NCBI GenBank assembly: GCA_019802505.1
Contig: JAFMOC010000194.1
Location: forward strand, 300,001-364,000
Length of the DNA: 64,000 nucleotides
From: Corydoras sp. C115
Taxonomy: Eukaryota; Chordata; Actinopteri; Siluriformes; Callichthyidae
Reading direction: 5' to 3'
Part shown: positions 11,213-24,265 of the stretch, one piece after another
Layout: every line of letters begins with the position of its first letter
Position numbering within the stretch: the stretch's first letter is position 1
Translations under genes and position numbers: made by a program
Notes under the pieces: model-generated
The model's database searches: none
Seen by the model: the letters and a program-made list of their open reading frames with translations, nothing else
Told to the model about the DNA's origin: nothing

Positions 11213-11472
11213 TCATGGAGGGAGGGGGGGTGTCCCCCTGCCCATCCAGGGGAGAACGTTTCGGGCACAAAATCTATCGCTGGACACACTCATCTACACA
11301 GACACATACCATATGGGGGCAATTTAGAGCATTCAATTTGCCTTGAATCCAGTTTTTGGACTGTAGGAGGAAATCGGAAAACCCAGAGGAAACCCATGTG
11401 GACACGGGGAGAACATGGACACTCTACCCAACCTGAATCCCCAGCGCTGAGAGGAGAACATGCCAACCACCT
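11213..11472 (-). mobile_element. SINE copy, internally deleted
   Basis: The CCCAGGACAGGACGCCAATC region is shortened, and the sequence resumes at ATCTATCGCTGGACACACTC. The B box region is eroded. Confidence 0.7.
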
Positions 11473-11505
11473 TGATATTGCAGCCTTGATATTACAGTAC
11501 ATATT

Positions 11506-11846
11506 CCATCCATCCATCCATTATCTTCTGCTTTATCCTCTACTAGGGTCGCGGGGGGGAGGGGTTCCCCATGTCCATCCAGGGGAGAACGTTTCGGGCG
11601 CTGGGCAGATACACCCAGGACAAGACGCCAATCTATCGCTGGGCACACACTCACACACACACTCTATATGGGGCAATTTGGAGAATTCAATTGACCTTGA
11701 TTCCATGTTTTTGGACTGTGGGAGGAAAGCGGAGAACCCGGAGGAAATGTGGACAAGGGGAGAACATGCAAACTCCACCCAGATTGGGATTCAAACCTGG
11801 ATCCCCAGCGTGGAGAAAAGAACATGCCAACCACCACACCACCGTG
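11506..11846 (-). mobile_element. SINE copy
   Basis: Near full-length inverted copy that follows the previous one after about 35 bp. Both share the same flanking TTGATATTACAGTACATATT-like sequence, which suggests local duplication. Confidence 0.75.
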
Positions 11847-12324
11847 ATATTACAGTACATATTACCACATATTATGACATTATATAATTGACACTTTATG
11901 AACATTTTATTGGATTAGAAGGCGTGTCCAAATACGTATGTCTTTCTGTTTGTTTGCTTGCTTGATCAGAAGACTTTTTTTAAATTCTATAAAATGTTAT
12001 TTATTATTATCATTATTATTATTATTATTATTATAAGTCGGGTAGTTCCACTCCTTAAATCTGATTGGCTGAGCCGTTGGTCCAGCCGTGACATCATTAA
12101 CAATAACACACACCTCTGAGCGCTTCACATTCGTATCAATGTGTGATATACAATACATTATTATAAATCATAAAATACAGATTAATATAAACAGAGATCA
12201 ACACTAAAACCTGTTACACTGTTTATAAACTGCGTTCTGTAATGTGGCCACTAGGGGGCAGTATAATCATTAGAATAAACGGAATCCTGTTTAATCCATT
12301 TGCAAACGGACTAGATGACGTCGC
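11847..12324. other. AT-rich intergenic stretch
   Basis: No gene was recognised. It has an (ATT)n run at about 12,000-12,035. Confidence 0.5.
12248..12261 (+). promoter_or_regulatory. CTCF consensus match
   Basis: CCACTAGGGGGCAG fits all 14 positions of the CTCF core CCASYAGRKGGCRS. It lies in unique sequence just upstream of a SINE insertion. Occupancy is inferred only. Confidence 0.5.
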
Positions 12325-12337
12325 GGAAGATCAGATT

Positions 12338-12685
12338 CATTCATTCATTCATCTCCCGCTTTATCCTCTATTAGGGTCGCGGTGGGGTTCCACATGCCCA
12401 TCCAGGGGAGAACATCTCAGGCGCTGGGCAGATAGACCCAGGACAGGGCGCCAATCCATCGCTGGGCACACACTCACTCACACAGACACACTCTATATGG
12501 GGCAATTTTTGAGAATTCAATTGACTTGATCCATGTTTTTGGACTGTGGGAGGAAACCGGAGAACCCGGAGGAAACCCACGCGGACACGGGGAGAACATG
12601 GAAACTCCACCCAGATGGGGATTCGAACCGGGAATCCCTAGCGCTGAGAGGCGAACGTGCTAACAACTAAGCCACCGTGCCGCCT
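12338..12685 (-). mobile_element. SINE copy with intact target-site duplication
   Basis: Full-length copy of the AATG-tailed subfamily. It is flanked by a perfect 13-bp direct repeat GGAAGATCAGATT at 12,325-12,337 and 12,686-12,698, as expected for LINE-mediated retroposition. Confidence 0.9.
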
Positions 12686-12698
12686 GGAAGATCAGATT

Positions 12699-13411
12699 GT
12701 TAACGATTTTGCTTTTAATAAACGCATTTCTTAATTAAACCTTTGTTTTTTTTATTACAGTGTGTTTGTAAGTGTTTTATTAAAGCAATCAGACACTCGA
12801 GGTTGTGTATTATTGTGAATAAATCACGTAAAGAGGTGGAACTGTACTCCACAACACACCGGGACTAATAACACCATTTTATGGTGTTTATTCAGAATTA
12901 GGCCACGCCCCCCACACCTTACAGATTTCTTAATTAATCCTCCACCTCGTTAATCACCAACATAAAGTGTTTTGTGTACAACGAGCATTCCCTTTATTTT
13001 CGCCCAGAAGATCAACAGACCATCCTACAATGTATGCGGGGGACCCCTGAAATGCTGCTGGAGGGGCCCCTTCTCCACCTAACCCCACCTCCATAATAAT
13101 CAGACGACGCGGTATTCAGACTCGTACAGATGAATAGGTTCTCTCCCAAATAACGGGGTTCTATCCCCAGACTTTTTGCTGGCAAAAATGTCGCGAAAGC
13201 ACAAACAGATTTGGAATCGAGTGGGTGGGGGTGGTGGTGGGGGGTGGAAATCCAAGGAACGGCAGGGGGGGGGGGGGGTAAAAAGAAGGTCTCCTTTGAT
13301 GTTCGTCTTCCTCTGAAGTGAGCTTCCTTCAGGTGTCTGGGACCGAGAGGTCCTGAAACGGAGCCTGCTCACACTTTTTCAAAGCTTCACACCGCCCCCC
13401 CCCCCCCCCTC

Positions 13412-13453
<42 letters not shown>

Positions 13454-13711
13454 GTCTGTGCGCAAGAAGGAATATAACTTTCATTGCATCATTTATAGGA
13501 ACACAACCAATAACCTGAGACTATACACACACACACACACACTACACCTCATGCTTTCATTGTTACACGTGATCTACACCTGAGCTACACTGTGTTAGTT
13601 GGTATGTTCTCCCTATAGCATATAATGGGGCCTTCCTCATGCAGTAGAAGTATGCTGGTCGATGAAATGGAGATACTTGCGATTTACATCACGATGCACT
13701 AAAAACCTGCC

Positions 13712-13743
<32 letters not shown>

Positions 13744-14639
13744 TCCAGGCGAGATTTATAAACATGCAGTGTTATGTTTTTAATAATCAATTCCATTTGA
13801 TGTGTTGCCCAATATATTTGCAATAACAAGCTCCAACGTGTCATCGGCAAAAGAACACAGAGGGAACAATGCATGACTTATGTACACACACCCTCTGCAG
13901 GCCCGTCGGTGATGCGCAGAACGTCTGTGCACAACGGAGAACATCCGTCTGAAAACGGCTGCACTGCGGATGCTGCGCCGGCGGTGGCCCAGTACTCTGA
14001 GCCCGTTACTCTGGGCCCGTTCCGGGGGGTTAAAGGTGGCCAACACTCTGCACTCGTCACGTTCTGCGGTCCATATGAAGTCTTAATCAGGCCGGCCGGT
14101 TCCTCCGTCTCTCAGACGCCCGAGCGCGGGGTTGTTGACCCGGGGGGCCGCATTTGACACTTCAGAGAGGAAGGAGAACCTGGCAAAGACCAGAGAGGGA
14201 GCAGCATCATACGAACAGGTGCAGAGACGTGTAGAGAGATGGAGCGTGCGGACAGAGGGGACGGAGAACAGACGTTGGATCTGGACCTCGGTGTGGAAAC
14301 CCAGGTGGAGGTCCCAGCAAGAAACAGACTTTCTAGTGTAATCCATTTGTCTCCATGTCTCAGTCCGTCTTCCACCCGCCGAATCGATAGATCTAATGTT
14401 TACCTCTGCCAGAGGCTACAGGTACACACACACACACAATACAATCAAATAAACAGACCCACATGAAATTCTGAGTTTCCTTTAAACACACAGTAGCTAC
14501 CTGCTCACCCCATCCATACATCTGACCTTCATCCATCTCTCTGTCCATCTGGCCACTCATCCATCCATCCAACTCCTCCATTCATTTCACTTACTGTTCA
14601 TTCATTCAGGCTCTAAACACTGACTCCATTACTCAGCCA
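12699..14639. other. Intergenic stretch, mostly unique
   Basis: No secure gene was recognised. It contains a C-run at 13,395-13,409, (AC)n at 13,412-13,452 and (TG)n at 13,714-13,742. The segment 13,750-13,880 has the texture of conserved non-coding DNA. Overlapping open frames at 13,870-14,375 on both strands show no domain. Confidence 0.4.
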
Positions 14640-16560
14640 TCCAACTAACCACACAACATCCATCCATCCATCCATCCACATACCCATACAACAGCCATCC
14701 ATACACCCATCTATCCAAACAACCACATAACATCCATCCACATATACCCCATCGATTACCTATACAACACCTATCCATCCAAACAACATTCATTCACACA
14801 TCCATCCAACTAATAACACAACATTTATCCATACATCCATTCATCCACATACTCCTACAACAGCCACCTACACACCCATCCATCCAAAAAACCACACAAC
14901 GGCCACCTATACACCCATCCATCCAAACAACCACACAACGGCCACCTATACACCCATCCATCCAAACAACCATCCACACACCATTCCACATCTATCAATC
15001 CAAACAACCACACAACATTCATCCACATATCCATACTACATACATCCATCCACATACTCATACAACAGTCACCTACACACCCATCCATCCAAACAACCAC
15101 ACAACAGCCACCTATACACCCATCCATCCAAACAACCACACAACAGCCACCTATACACCCATCCATCCAAACAACCACACAACAGCCACCTATACACCCA
15201 TCCATCCAAACAACCACACAACAGCCACCTATACACCCATCCATCCAAACAACCACACAACAGCCACCTATACACCCATCCATCCATCCAAACAACCACA
15301 CAACAGCCACCTATACACCCATCCATCCAAACAACCACACAACAGCCACCTATACACCCATCCATCCAAACAACATCCATCCACACATCCATACCACATC
15401 TATCAATCCAAACAACCACACAACATTCATCCACATATCCATACTACATACATCCATCCACATACTCATACAACAGCCACCTACACACCCATCCATCCAA
15501 ACAACCACACAACGGCCACCTATACACCCATCCATCCAAACAACCACACAACGGCCACCTATACACCCATCCATCCAAACAACCACACAACGGCCACCTA
15601 TACACCCATCCATCCAAACAACCACACAACGGCCACCTATACACCCATCCATCCAAACAACCACACAACGGCCACCTATACACCCATCCATCCAAACAAC
15701 ATCCATCCACACATCCATACCACATCTATCAATCCAAACAACCACACAACATTCATCCACATATCAATACTACATACATCCATCCATCCACATACCCAAA
15801 CAACAGCCACCCATACACCCATCTATCCAAACAACCACATAACATCCATCCACACATACCCCATCGATTACCTATACAACACCTATCCATCCAAACAACA
15901 TTCATTCACACATCCATCCAACTAACCACACAACATTTATCCATACATCCATCCATCCACATCCACTCCTACAACAGCCACCTACACACCCATCCATCCA
16001 TCCAAACAACCACACAACGGGCACCTATACAACCATCCATCCAAACAACCATCCACACATCCATACCACATCTATCAATCCAAACAACCACACAACATTG
16101 AACCACATTTCCATACTACATACATCCATCCACATACTCATACAACAGCCACCTACACACCCATCCATCCAAACAACCACACAACGGCCACCTATACACC
16201 CATCCATCCAAACAACCACACAACAGCCACCTATACACCCATCCATCCAAACAACCACACAACATCCATCCACACATCCATACCACATCTATCAATCCAA
16301 ACAACCACACAACATTCATCCACATATCCATACTACATACATCCATCCACATACCCATACAACAGCCGCCTATACACTTATACACCCACCCATCCCTCTA
16401 TACAACCCTCTATACACCCATACACCATCCATTACCTATACAACATCCATCCATTCATCCAAACAACCACATGACATTCACCTAGCCATCCATTACCTAT
16501 AAAACATCCATCCATCCAAACAACATTTATTTATCCATCCATGCAAACACTCATACAGTC
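14640..16560. repeat. Minisatellite C, 39-bp unit with higher-order repeat
   Basis: Units of 39 bp contain CATCCATCCAAACAACCACA and CAACAGCCACCTATACACC. Runs of units are separated by a variant block (ATACCACATCTATCAATCC, then ACATATCCATACTACATACA) that recurs at about 14,985, 15,390, 15,717, 16,067 and 16,278. That gives a higher-order period of roughly 210-405 bp. The unit is 13 codons, so the minus strand shows long open WLLCGCLDGW-type frames that are not genes. Confidence 0.9.
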
Positions 16561-16574
16561 ATACAACAGCCATC

Positions 16575-16583
16575 CACACACAC

Positions 16584-16642
<59 letters not shown>
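16575..16642. repeat. (AC)n microsatellite
   Basis: About 34 CA dinucleotides with two interruptions near the start, directly after minisatellite C. Confidence 0.9.
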
Positions 16643-16643
<1 letters not shown>

Positions 16644-17015
16644 CGGTGTTTTTAATGAAACCACCTTAAACACACCGATTCCTGCAGTCACGTCAGTTCA
16701 GTGTTAAATGACGTCACTACCTAGAAATATTGTTATGCTAATTAGTTTTTTCTCGAGGTAACCAACGCCTCACCTGGTGATGTCACATCCGGGGCGGGAC
16801 CTCACCTGTGACATGACGACATGAACGTTCAGGAACAGAGCGAGAGGAGAGCGCTCAGAGCCGTGCTGCTATATAGAGACACACTGCCCTCTGTCGGCCG
16901 AGGGAGGAACTAAAGAAAGAGATTTGATAAACGTCGGAATAAAAAAACAGCACTTAAAACTGTTTTAAATAAAATCCTGAAAACTGATTATTTAAAAATA
17001 GAATTAGTGGAATTA
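16643..17015. other. Unique intergenic stretch
   Basis: No gene was recognised. It includes a weak reverse CTCF-like motif at 16,884-16,897 (12 of 14 positions). Confidence 0.4.
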
Positions 17016-17020
17016 TTATT

Positions 17021-17092
<72 letters not shown>
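17016..17092. repeat. (TAA)n/(TTA)n palindromic microsatellite
   Basis: A run of TAA triplets is followed by a run of TTA triplets, so the tract is self-complementary and could form a cruciform or hairpin. Confidence 0.85.
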
Positions 17093-17095
<3 letters not shown>

Positions 17096-17448
17096 TTCAT
17101 TCATTCATTCATTATCTCCCGCTTTATCCTCTACTAGGGTCGCGGTGGGGTTCCCCATGCCCATCCAGGGGAGAACGTCTCGGGCGCTGGGCAGATAGAC
17201 CCAGGACAGGGCGCCAATCCATCGCTGGGCACACACTCACTCACACAGACACACTCTATATGGGGCAGTTTTTGAGAATTCATTTGACTTGATCCATGTT
17301 TTTGGACTGTGGGAGGAAACCGGAGAACCCGGAGGAAACCCACGCAGACATGGGGAGAACATGGAAACTCCACCCAGATGGGGATTCGAACCGGGAATCC
17401 CTAGCGCTGAGAGGCGAACGTGCTAACCACTAAGCCACCGTGCCGCCC
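17093..17448 (-). mobile_element. SINE copy, AATG-tailed subfamily
   Basis: Full-length inverted copy from ATTCATTCATTCATTC to CCACCGTGCCGCC, with clean A and B boxes. It is first of a four-SINE cluster joined by AAT/ATT tracts. Confidence 0.88.
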
Positions 17449-17449
17449 T

Positions 17450-17497
<48 letters not shown>

Positions 17498-17505
17498 TAA
17501 TTTTA

Positions 17506-17560
<55 letters not shown>
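17449..17560. repeat. (AAT)n/(ATT)n palindromic microsatellite
   Basis: About 48 bp of AAT triplets, a short AATTAATTTTAATT centre, and about 50 bp of ATT triplets. It is a near-perfect inverted repeat sitting between two SINEs of opposite orientation. Confidence 0.85.
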
Positions 17561-17561
<1 letters not shown>

Positions 17562-17690
17562 GCAGCGATTGATTGGCGCCCTGTCCTGGGTCTATCTGCC
17601 CAGCGCCCGAGACGTTCTCCCCTGGATGGGCATGGGGAGCCCCACCGCGACCCTAGTAGAGGATAAAGTGAGAGATAATGAATGAATGAA
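17561..17690 (+). mobile_element. SINE 3' fragment
   Basis: Only the 3' third is present, from GCAGCGATTGATTGGCGCCC to an AATG tail. The 5' part was lost into the preceding ATT tract. Confidence 0.75.
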
Positions 17691-17710
17691 TTATTATTAT
17701 TATTATTATT

Positions 17711-18056
17711 ATTCATTCATTCATTCATTATCTCCCGCTTTATCTCTATTAGGGTCGCGGTGGGGTTCCCCATGCCCATCCAGGGGAGAACATCTCGGGC
17801 GCTGGGCAGATAGACCCAGGATGGGCCAATCCATGCTGGGCACACACTCACTCACACAGACACACTCTATATGGGGCAATTTCGAGAATTCAATTAACTT
17901 GATCCATGTTTTTGGACTGTGGGAGGAAACCGGAGAACCCGGAGGAAACCCACGCAGACACGGGGAGAACATGGAAACTCCACCCAGATGGGGATTCGAA
18001 CCGGGAATCCCTAGCGCTGAGAGGCGAACGTGCTAACCACTAAGCCACCGTGCCGC

Positions 18057-18057
<1 letters not shown>
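17711..18057 (-). mobile_element. SINE copy, AATG-tailed subfamily
   Basis: Inverted full-length copy nearly identical to the one at 17,093. It has a short deletion in the CCCAGGACAGGGCGCC block. Confidence 0.85.
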
Positions 18058-18089
<32 letters not shown>

Positions 18090-18094
18090 TACTA

Positions 18095-18418
18095 GTGGCT
18101 TAGTGGTTAGCACGTTTGCCTCTCAGCGTTAGGGATTCCCGGTTCGAATCCCCATCTGGGTGGAGTTTCCATGTTCTCCCCATGTCTGTGTGGGTTTCCT
18201 CCGGGTTCTCCGGTTTCTTCCCACAGTCCAAAAACATGGATCAAGTCAAATGAGTTCTCCAAATTGCCCCATGTAGAGTGTGTTTGTGTGCGTGTCTGTG
18301 TGTGTGTGTGTGAGTGTGTGCGCCCTGTCCTGGGTGTATCTGCCCAGTGCCCGAAACGTTCTCCCCTGGATGGGCATGGGGAACCCCTCCGTGATCCTAA
18401 TATAGAATGAATAAATGA
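18095..18418 (+). mobile_element. SINE copy
   Basis: Begins at TGGCTTAGTGGTTAGCACG after an (ATT)n run at 18,057-18,088. The GTGTGTGT block is expanded, and it ends GAATGAATAAATGAAT. Confidence 0.8.
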
Positions 18419-18429
18419 ATATTATTGCT

Positions 18430-18880
18430 ATGTATGAACTATGCCCACCATCGGTGCTTGACCTCACCAATGCTCTTCTGGATGAATGCTTACAGATCTC
18501 CACTCACACACTCCATAAATTTGCAGAAAGCCTTTTCAGGTGTGTGGAAGCTTTAAAAACCGCACACATGGGGTGTGATAAAAGCATCCGTCTGTGATGA
18601 GGTTAGGGTTGTAGGAGGTGCTAGAGCCTATCCCAGTAATCCTGCAGGTCTTTCCAATTGAGATGCATTTAAATGAAGCGAAATTCCAAAGACTGGAGCA
18701 ATTTAAGCAATAATACCTGGATTTGATTGGGTATAGACGGATGTCCTTCTTAAAACATCTGGATTCATCTTCACATCCACCGTGTGGGTCCCCTATTGTT
18801 ACAAAGACAGTACCAGGCAAATTGCCCCCAGGAAGGGTGTTGGCATGTTCTCCTCGTCTGCACCGAGGCAGCAGAAAGGC
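18430..18880. repeat. Decayed dispersed repeat, family C-like
   Basis: Contains a diverged form of the module CCAACATCGGTGTCTGACCT that also occurs at 26,910, 30,620, 34,400 (minus) and 36,690 (minus). The rest has no gene-like features. Confidence 0.4.
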
Positions 18881-18934
18881 AGAGAAAGCAATCCGGCGAC
18901 TCTCTCCTCTGGACTGATTTCAGTCGGCGCCCCA

Positions 18935-19160
18935 GGGCTCTTTCTCACAAAGTTATAATTGTTTCCTTTGTAGCTCCTCCATTAGACTTTGAAATGTTTA
19001 TGTTTATTGCCGGGATGAATATTAATGCGGCAAGTGGCGTCTCTTTAATATTAAACAACGAGGTGTTGCTGCGTTCGTCGGCAAAACCTCGGAAACGTGT
19101 TGTTTATGTTCTCCAGGCATTTAAATTTACCTATAAAGCACCTCTTTAATAGAAACTTGG
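18935..19160. other. Candidate conserved non-coding element
   Basis: A repeat-free island with SOX/TCF-like ACAAAG cores and ATTAATG/TTAATATTAA motifs and no coding signal. Conservation is inferred, not shown. Confidence 0.3.
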
Positions 19161-19309
19161 CGTTTACTGTGCAGCTCGACGCAGGGTTCGTATTACACTC
19201 GAGGTTTGAGTGAATAATTTAACCGAGAGATCAAACAAATCGAGGGTGAGTTCGGGTTTATGTAGAACATGACAGGGACAAATTATCTCGATAAAAAAGA
19301 GGCAGGTTC

Positions 19310-19384
<75 letters not shown>

Positions 19385-20011
19385 TCTGTTAACTCCGAAT
19401 ACTTCAGCGCAGCTCCCTCTTCGCTTAGTTTCAAATCAAAGCCCAGTTTTTCTCTAATGTTTCGGAACGTGTGTTGAAACGGTGGCGGAGGAGCCGAAGC
19501 TTTGAAGATGAAGAGGAAGCTGAAACGGATAATGCGCAGTAAGAAGTCCAGGGCGCACAACACCGCTGAGTTCATAAGCGTTCAGTGTGGAAAAGCCCCT
19601 GGCCCTCATGCCTCGTTTTCACCCGGCCCCTCTGGCCCCATAGAGCGGTGACACTGGGACGGATGGCACATGGGTCACATACAGCATGGACCCGATCAGG
19701 GTCACGCATCCGCCAGCACTACGCCGGCTGATAAATGTGGCCCAGATGCGAGTGGGGACACGTGGGCCGAATGAGCACATTCAGCGTGGGCCACCTTCGG
19801 CTCACGTGTGGTAAACCCGTCTCGGCGTCTCAGCCAGGAGTGTCCAACGTCTGTATTCTATCAGACTGAGGATGAGTACAGTAAAACAGCAGTGAGTACC
19901 CAGATAGTACAAGCATTCCGGCCCATTTTATGATATTTACACCGGCCCAAATCATCACTTTTTCGTCACTGATTACCACATGATCTGTACATGGCTGTTC
20001 TGCACTGTTGC
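19161..20011. other. Intergenic stretch with (AC)n(AT)n
   Basis: No gene was recognised. A compound (AC)n(GTAT)(AT)n microsatellite lies at 19,311-19,383. Confidence 0.5.
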
Positions 20012-20140
20012 TAAAGAAGAATGAGTCCCCCACTGATCATCAGTCCTCACAACATAAGAAAGTTGCCAAAAGCTGCTTATTGACAATGTACTATTGTTTA
20101 AAAACGTTATATAAATAAATTACCTGAACTTAATTTAAGT
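20012..20140 (+). repeat. Dispersed repeat family B, partial copy
   Basis: Has GAGTCCCCCACTGA, TCAGTCCTCACAA, an AGCTGCTTATTGACAATGTA box and the TATAAATAAATTACCTGAA end. The central block is deleted. Confidence 0.55.
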
Positions 20141-20368
20141 GGACCACATTTGTTTGTACTGTTTGGCACCAAATTAGAACCCACGTCAGCCAAACGTGTC
20201 TCGGCAGCCCTGCCAGATCGTTACCAGATGTGGACCAGATGTGTTTTGGTCACACTTCCTCCTCATTGCCCCCACCTGGACTCATCAATTAGTTCTTTAC
20301 TTACAAATCCACTTCATTCATTTCTGGTTCTCTGGGTTCTCCGTCACTCCAGTTCGTGGCTTCATGGA

Positions 20369-20505
20369 TCCATCCATCCATAATCCTCCGCTTCTTCCTA
20401 TATTAGGGTCACGGGGGGGTTCCCCATGCCCATCCAGGGGAGAACGTTTCGGGTGTTGGGCAGATGCACCCAGGACAGGACGCCAATCTATCACTGTCCA
20501 CATCT
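20369..20505 (-). mobile_element. SINE fragment, 3' part
   Basis: Runs from CCATCCATCCATAATCCTCC through the CCATCCAGGGGAGAACGTTT block and stops at ATCTATCACTGTCCACA. Confidence 0.7.
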
Positions 20506-20539
20506 GTATTCCATCTCAGTAATAACAGACCCCTAAAGT

Positions 20540-21180
20540 GGTGTTGTGGTGTTTTGTAGCCAGCACACCGTTAATTACCCCCTAATCACCTCCATCAGGT
20601 TCCGCGTTGGAGACACATGTTCCGCGCGCAGTGCGTGTCCTCCTGCCTCGTTCTCTGCAGCAGCGATTCATAAAGGGTCGTCTGTCCTCTATTTGAAGAC
20701 GCAGCGCCCCCTCCCTGACCCCGTTCCCCGCGGTCTGATTGTTTCTTTTGACTCTCCTCAGACGCGTCTCTTCTTGACTCTTCTTCGTCTTGCAGGAGAA
20801 CATGTCATCTTCACTCCGCGCCGGCCTCTGACTTCAATCGCGTTCGCACTCTCGGGTCGCATGGCCGTCTCCCTGACCGCCGGCGTCCTCCACCGCGCCG
20901 GTCCATTTCCAATTCCCTGCCGTGAGAGATCCGTTACATATCATCTACACCCAATCCCACACACTCTCCAGTTTGCTCGTCTCTTTACATCACGCCACGC
21001 TTTGAGTGGTCCGCGGGCATCCGTGAATCACGGAGGAGGACTTTATATAACGCAAATAACTTTCCGTTATTCAACCGAGAGCTCGCCGAAAACACACCGC
21101 ATCTGCAGCGTGTCATAAGGAACCATAAAACTGCTGCACGGGTTCCACCAAGAGTCCCTCTATTTATTATTTGGCTTCGT
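20540..21180. other. Unique stretch, long open frame of doubtful meaning
   Basis: A 190-codon plus frame (20,546-21,118) is open in repeat-free sequence, the longest such frame in the gene-poor third. I recognise no domain, signal peptide or membrane segment, and the minus strand is also partly open. A chance frame in fairly GC-rich DNA is the simpler reading. Confidence 0.2.
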
Positions 21181-21289
21181 TGATATATAATAGGGGTTGC
21201 ATGCTCTCTAAAGGGTGTGGTATTGGTTGATTGGGATCACATGTCTTTGAATGAATTGTTAGTATGGGATTAAAATGAAAAACACACAC

Positions 21290-21440
21290 ACTCTACATGG
21301 GGCATTTGGTGAATTCAATTGAATTGATCCATGTTTTTGGACTGTGGGAGGACACCGGAGAACCCAGAGGAAACCCACACGGACACGGGGAGAACATGGA
21401 AACTCCACCCAGATTGGGATTCGAGCTTGGATCACCAGGG
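21290..21440 (-). mobile_element. SINE fragment, central to 5' part
   Basis: Begins in ACTCTACATGGGGCATTTGG and reaches the B box region. The 5' end (GTGCCGCC) is missing. Confidence 0.65.
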
Positions 21441-21486
21441 AAGTGTCCCTCTATTTATTATTTGGCTTCTTGGAATTACAGTAGGG

Positions 21487-21818
21487 GCAGCACAGTGGCT
21501 TAGTGGTTGGCATGTTCTCCTCTCAACACTGGGGATTCCCGGTTCGAATCCCAATCATGGTGGAGTCTCCATGTTCTCCCCATGTCCCCGTGGGATTCCT
21601 CCGGGTTCTCCGGTTTCCTCGCACAGTCCCCGTGGGTTTCCTCCGGGTTCTCTGGTTTGTTCGCACACTCCTTTGGACTGTGAGAGGAAACCGGAGAACC
21701 CGGAGGAAACTCACGCAGACACGGGGAGGACAAGCAAACTCCACCCAGATTGGGATTCGAACTGGGAATCCCCAGCACTGAGAGGAGAACATGCCAACCA
21801 CTAAGCCACCGTGCCACC
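21487..21818. mobile_element. SINE foldback (two 5' halves in inverted orientation)
   Basis: A 5' SINE half on the plus strand (21,487-21,665) is followed directly by a 5' half on the minus strand (21,668-21,818). The pair forms a hairpin with arms of about 160 bp. The centre has a duplicated TTTCCTCCGGGTTCTC block. Confidence 0.75.
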
Positions 21819-23334
<1,516 letters not shown>

Positions 23335-23335
23335 A

Positions 23336-23367
23336 CACATATACATATACATACATATATATATATC

Positions 23368-23403
<36 letters not shown>

Positions 23404-23420
23404 CTGTATATATATACTTA
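23336..23420. repeat. Degenerate (AT)n tract with central ACTGT
   Basis: AT-rich microsatellite adjoining the SINE tail, again interrupted by TACTGTATA. Confidence 0.75.
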
Positions 23421-23660
23421 CAGTACATACACGCTTTGTATATATTTATAAATATATTTTAACTTTCTGCAGTGCAGAGTTAAATAAGTCTGAGCTTGTT
23501 GTCAAACTCTTAATTATATTAAACTTCATTTCATAAGATCAAAGGGTTCATGTTCATGAAGGTAATAAACCTTTGGAACAAGGTGTTTAATTAAATTAAA
23601 ACACTAATTAAAGCTGAGCTAAAGTTAAAAGTAAGAAAATCTCCATCTCGATTCGTGCGG

Positions 23661-23713
23661 ATGTGTGTGTGTGTGTTTGTGTTTGTGTGTGTATTTCACC
23701 CGTTATCTGTCGG

Positions 23714-23760
<47 letters not shown>
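23661..23760. repeat. (TG)n microsatellites
   Basis: Two (TG)n runs, at 23,661-23,693 (interrupted) and 23,717-23,759. Confidence 0.85.
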
Positions 23761-23764
23761 GTGT

Positions 23765-24060
23765 TGCGAAGCCATTCCCCCAGTGAAGGTAATGACTTCG
23801 TTAGGCATTGGTAATTAACCACTTAACTTTAAATTAGCCCCAGACTAATGAAGACTCTCCCTCAGCATCGCATCTCGTTGGGATTTGTCTTGTTAATTGT
23901 TGAGCGCTAAACTGAGTGAAAGGAGACGTTGATTATTAGATTAACTAATCAGCTAATTGTCGAATGCTCTCTAATTAAAAGTGCTTTTTCCTCTAATTAC
24001 TCATCTTTTTAAATGCTGATGAATTTCTGGCACTGTGGGATTTGACTGGCACCCCGACTG
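23765..24060. promoter_or_regulatory. Candidate conserved non-coding element with homeodomain cluster
   Basis: About 300 bp free of repeats. It holds three TAATTA sites and at least two TAATTG/TTAATTG sites, plus several ATTA cores and no open frame of note. That density and texture are typical of developmental enhancers. The target gene is not known, and conservation has not been tested. Confidence 0.4.
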
Positions 24061-24115
24061 CTTTGATGGTTTCACTGTTTTTTAATTCTGGCGTGAAAGT
24101 TACAGCACGCTATAT

Positions 24116-24245
24116 TTATTTATTTTATTTTAGTGTGTAAACTATACGGGCACAATAATTAAGACAATGAGGCCATGCCTTAATGACGTCCTATTATCCA
24201 TTGACGCCGCCGTTTTGCAGGTCCAAATTTTAAACCATCTATCCA
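24116..24245 (+). repeat. Direct duplication, upstream copy
   Basis: About 130 bp (AACTATACGGGCACAATAATT and neighbours) is repeated with scattered mismatches at 24,617-24,746, on the far side of a SINE. It is far too long for an ordinary target-site duplication. Confidence 0.75.
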
Positions 24246-24265
24246 AAAGAGCAGGAGTGAGGTTC

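Noticed and set aside
14640..16560. Regularly spaced repeats resembling a CRISPR array
   Set aside because: The 39-bp units are contiguous with no unique spacers, and the genome is a vertebrate's. It is a minisatellite.
20546..21118. 190-codon open frame as a gene
   Set aside because: No domain, no supporting splice or promoter signal, and other frames are also open in this GC-rich stretch. Kept only as a low-confidence region note.
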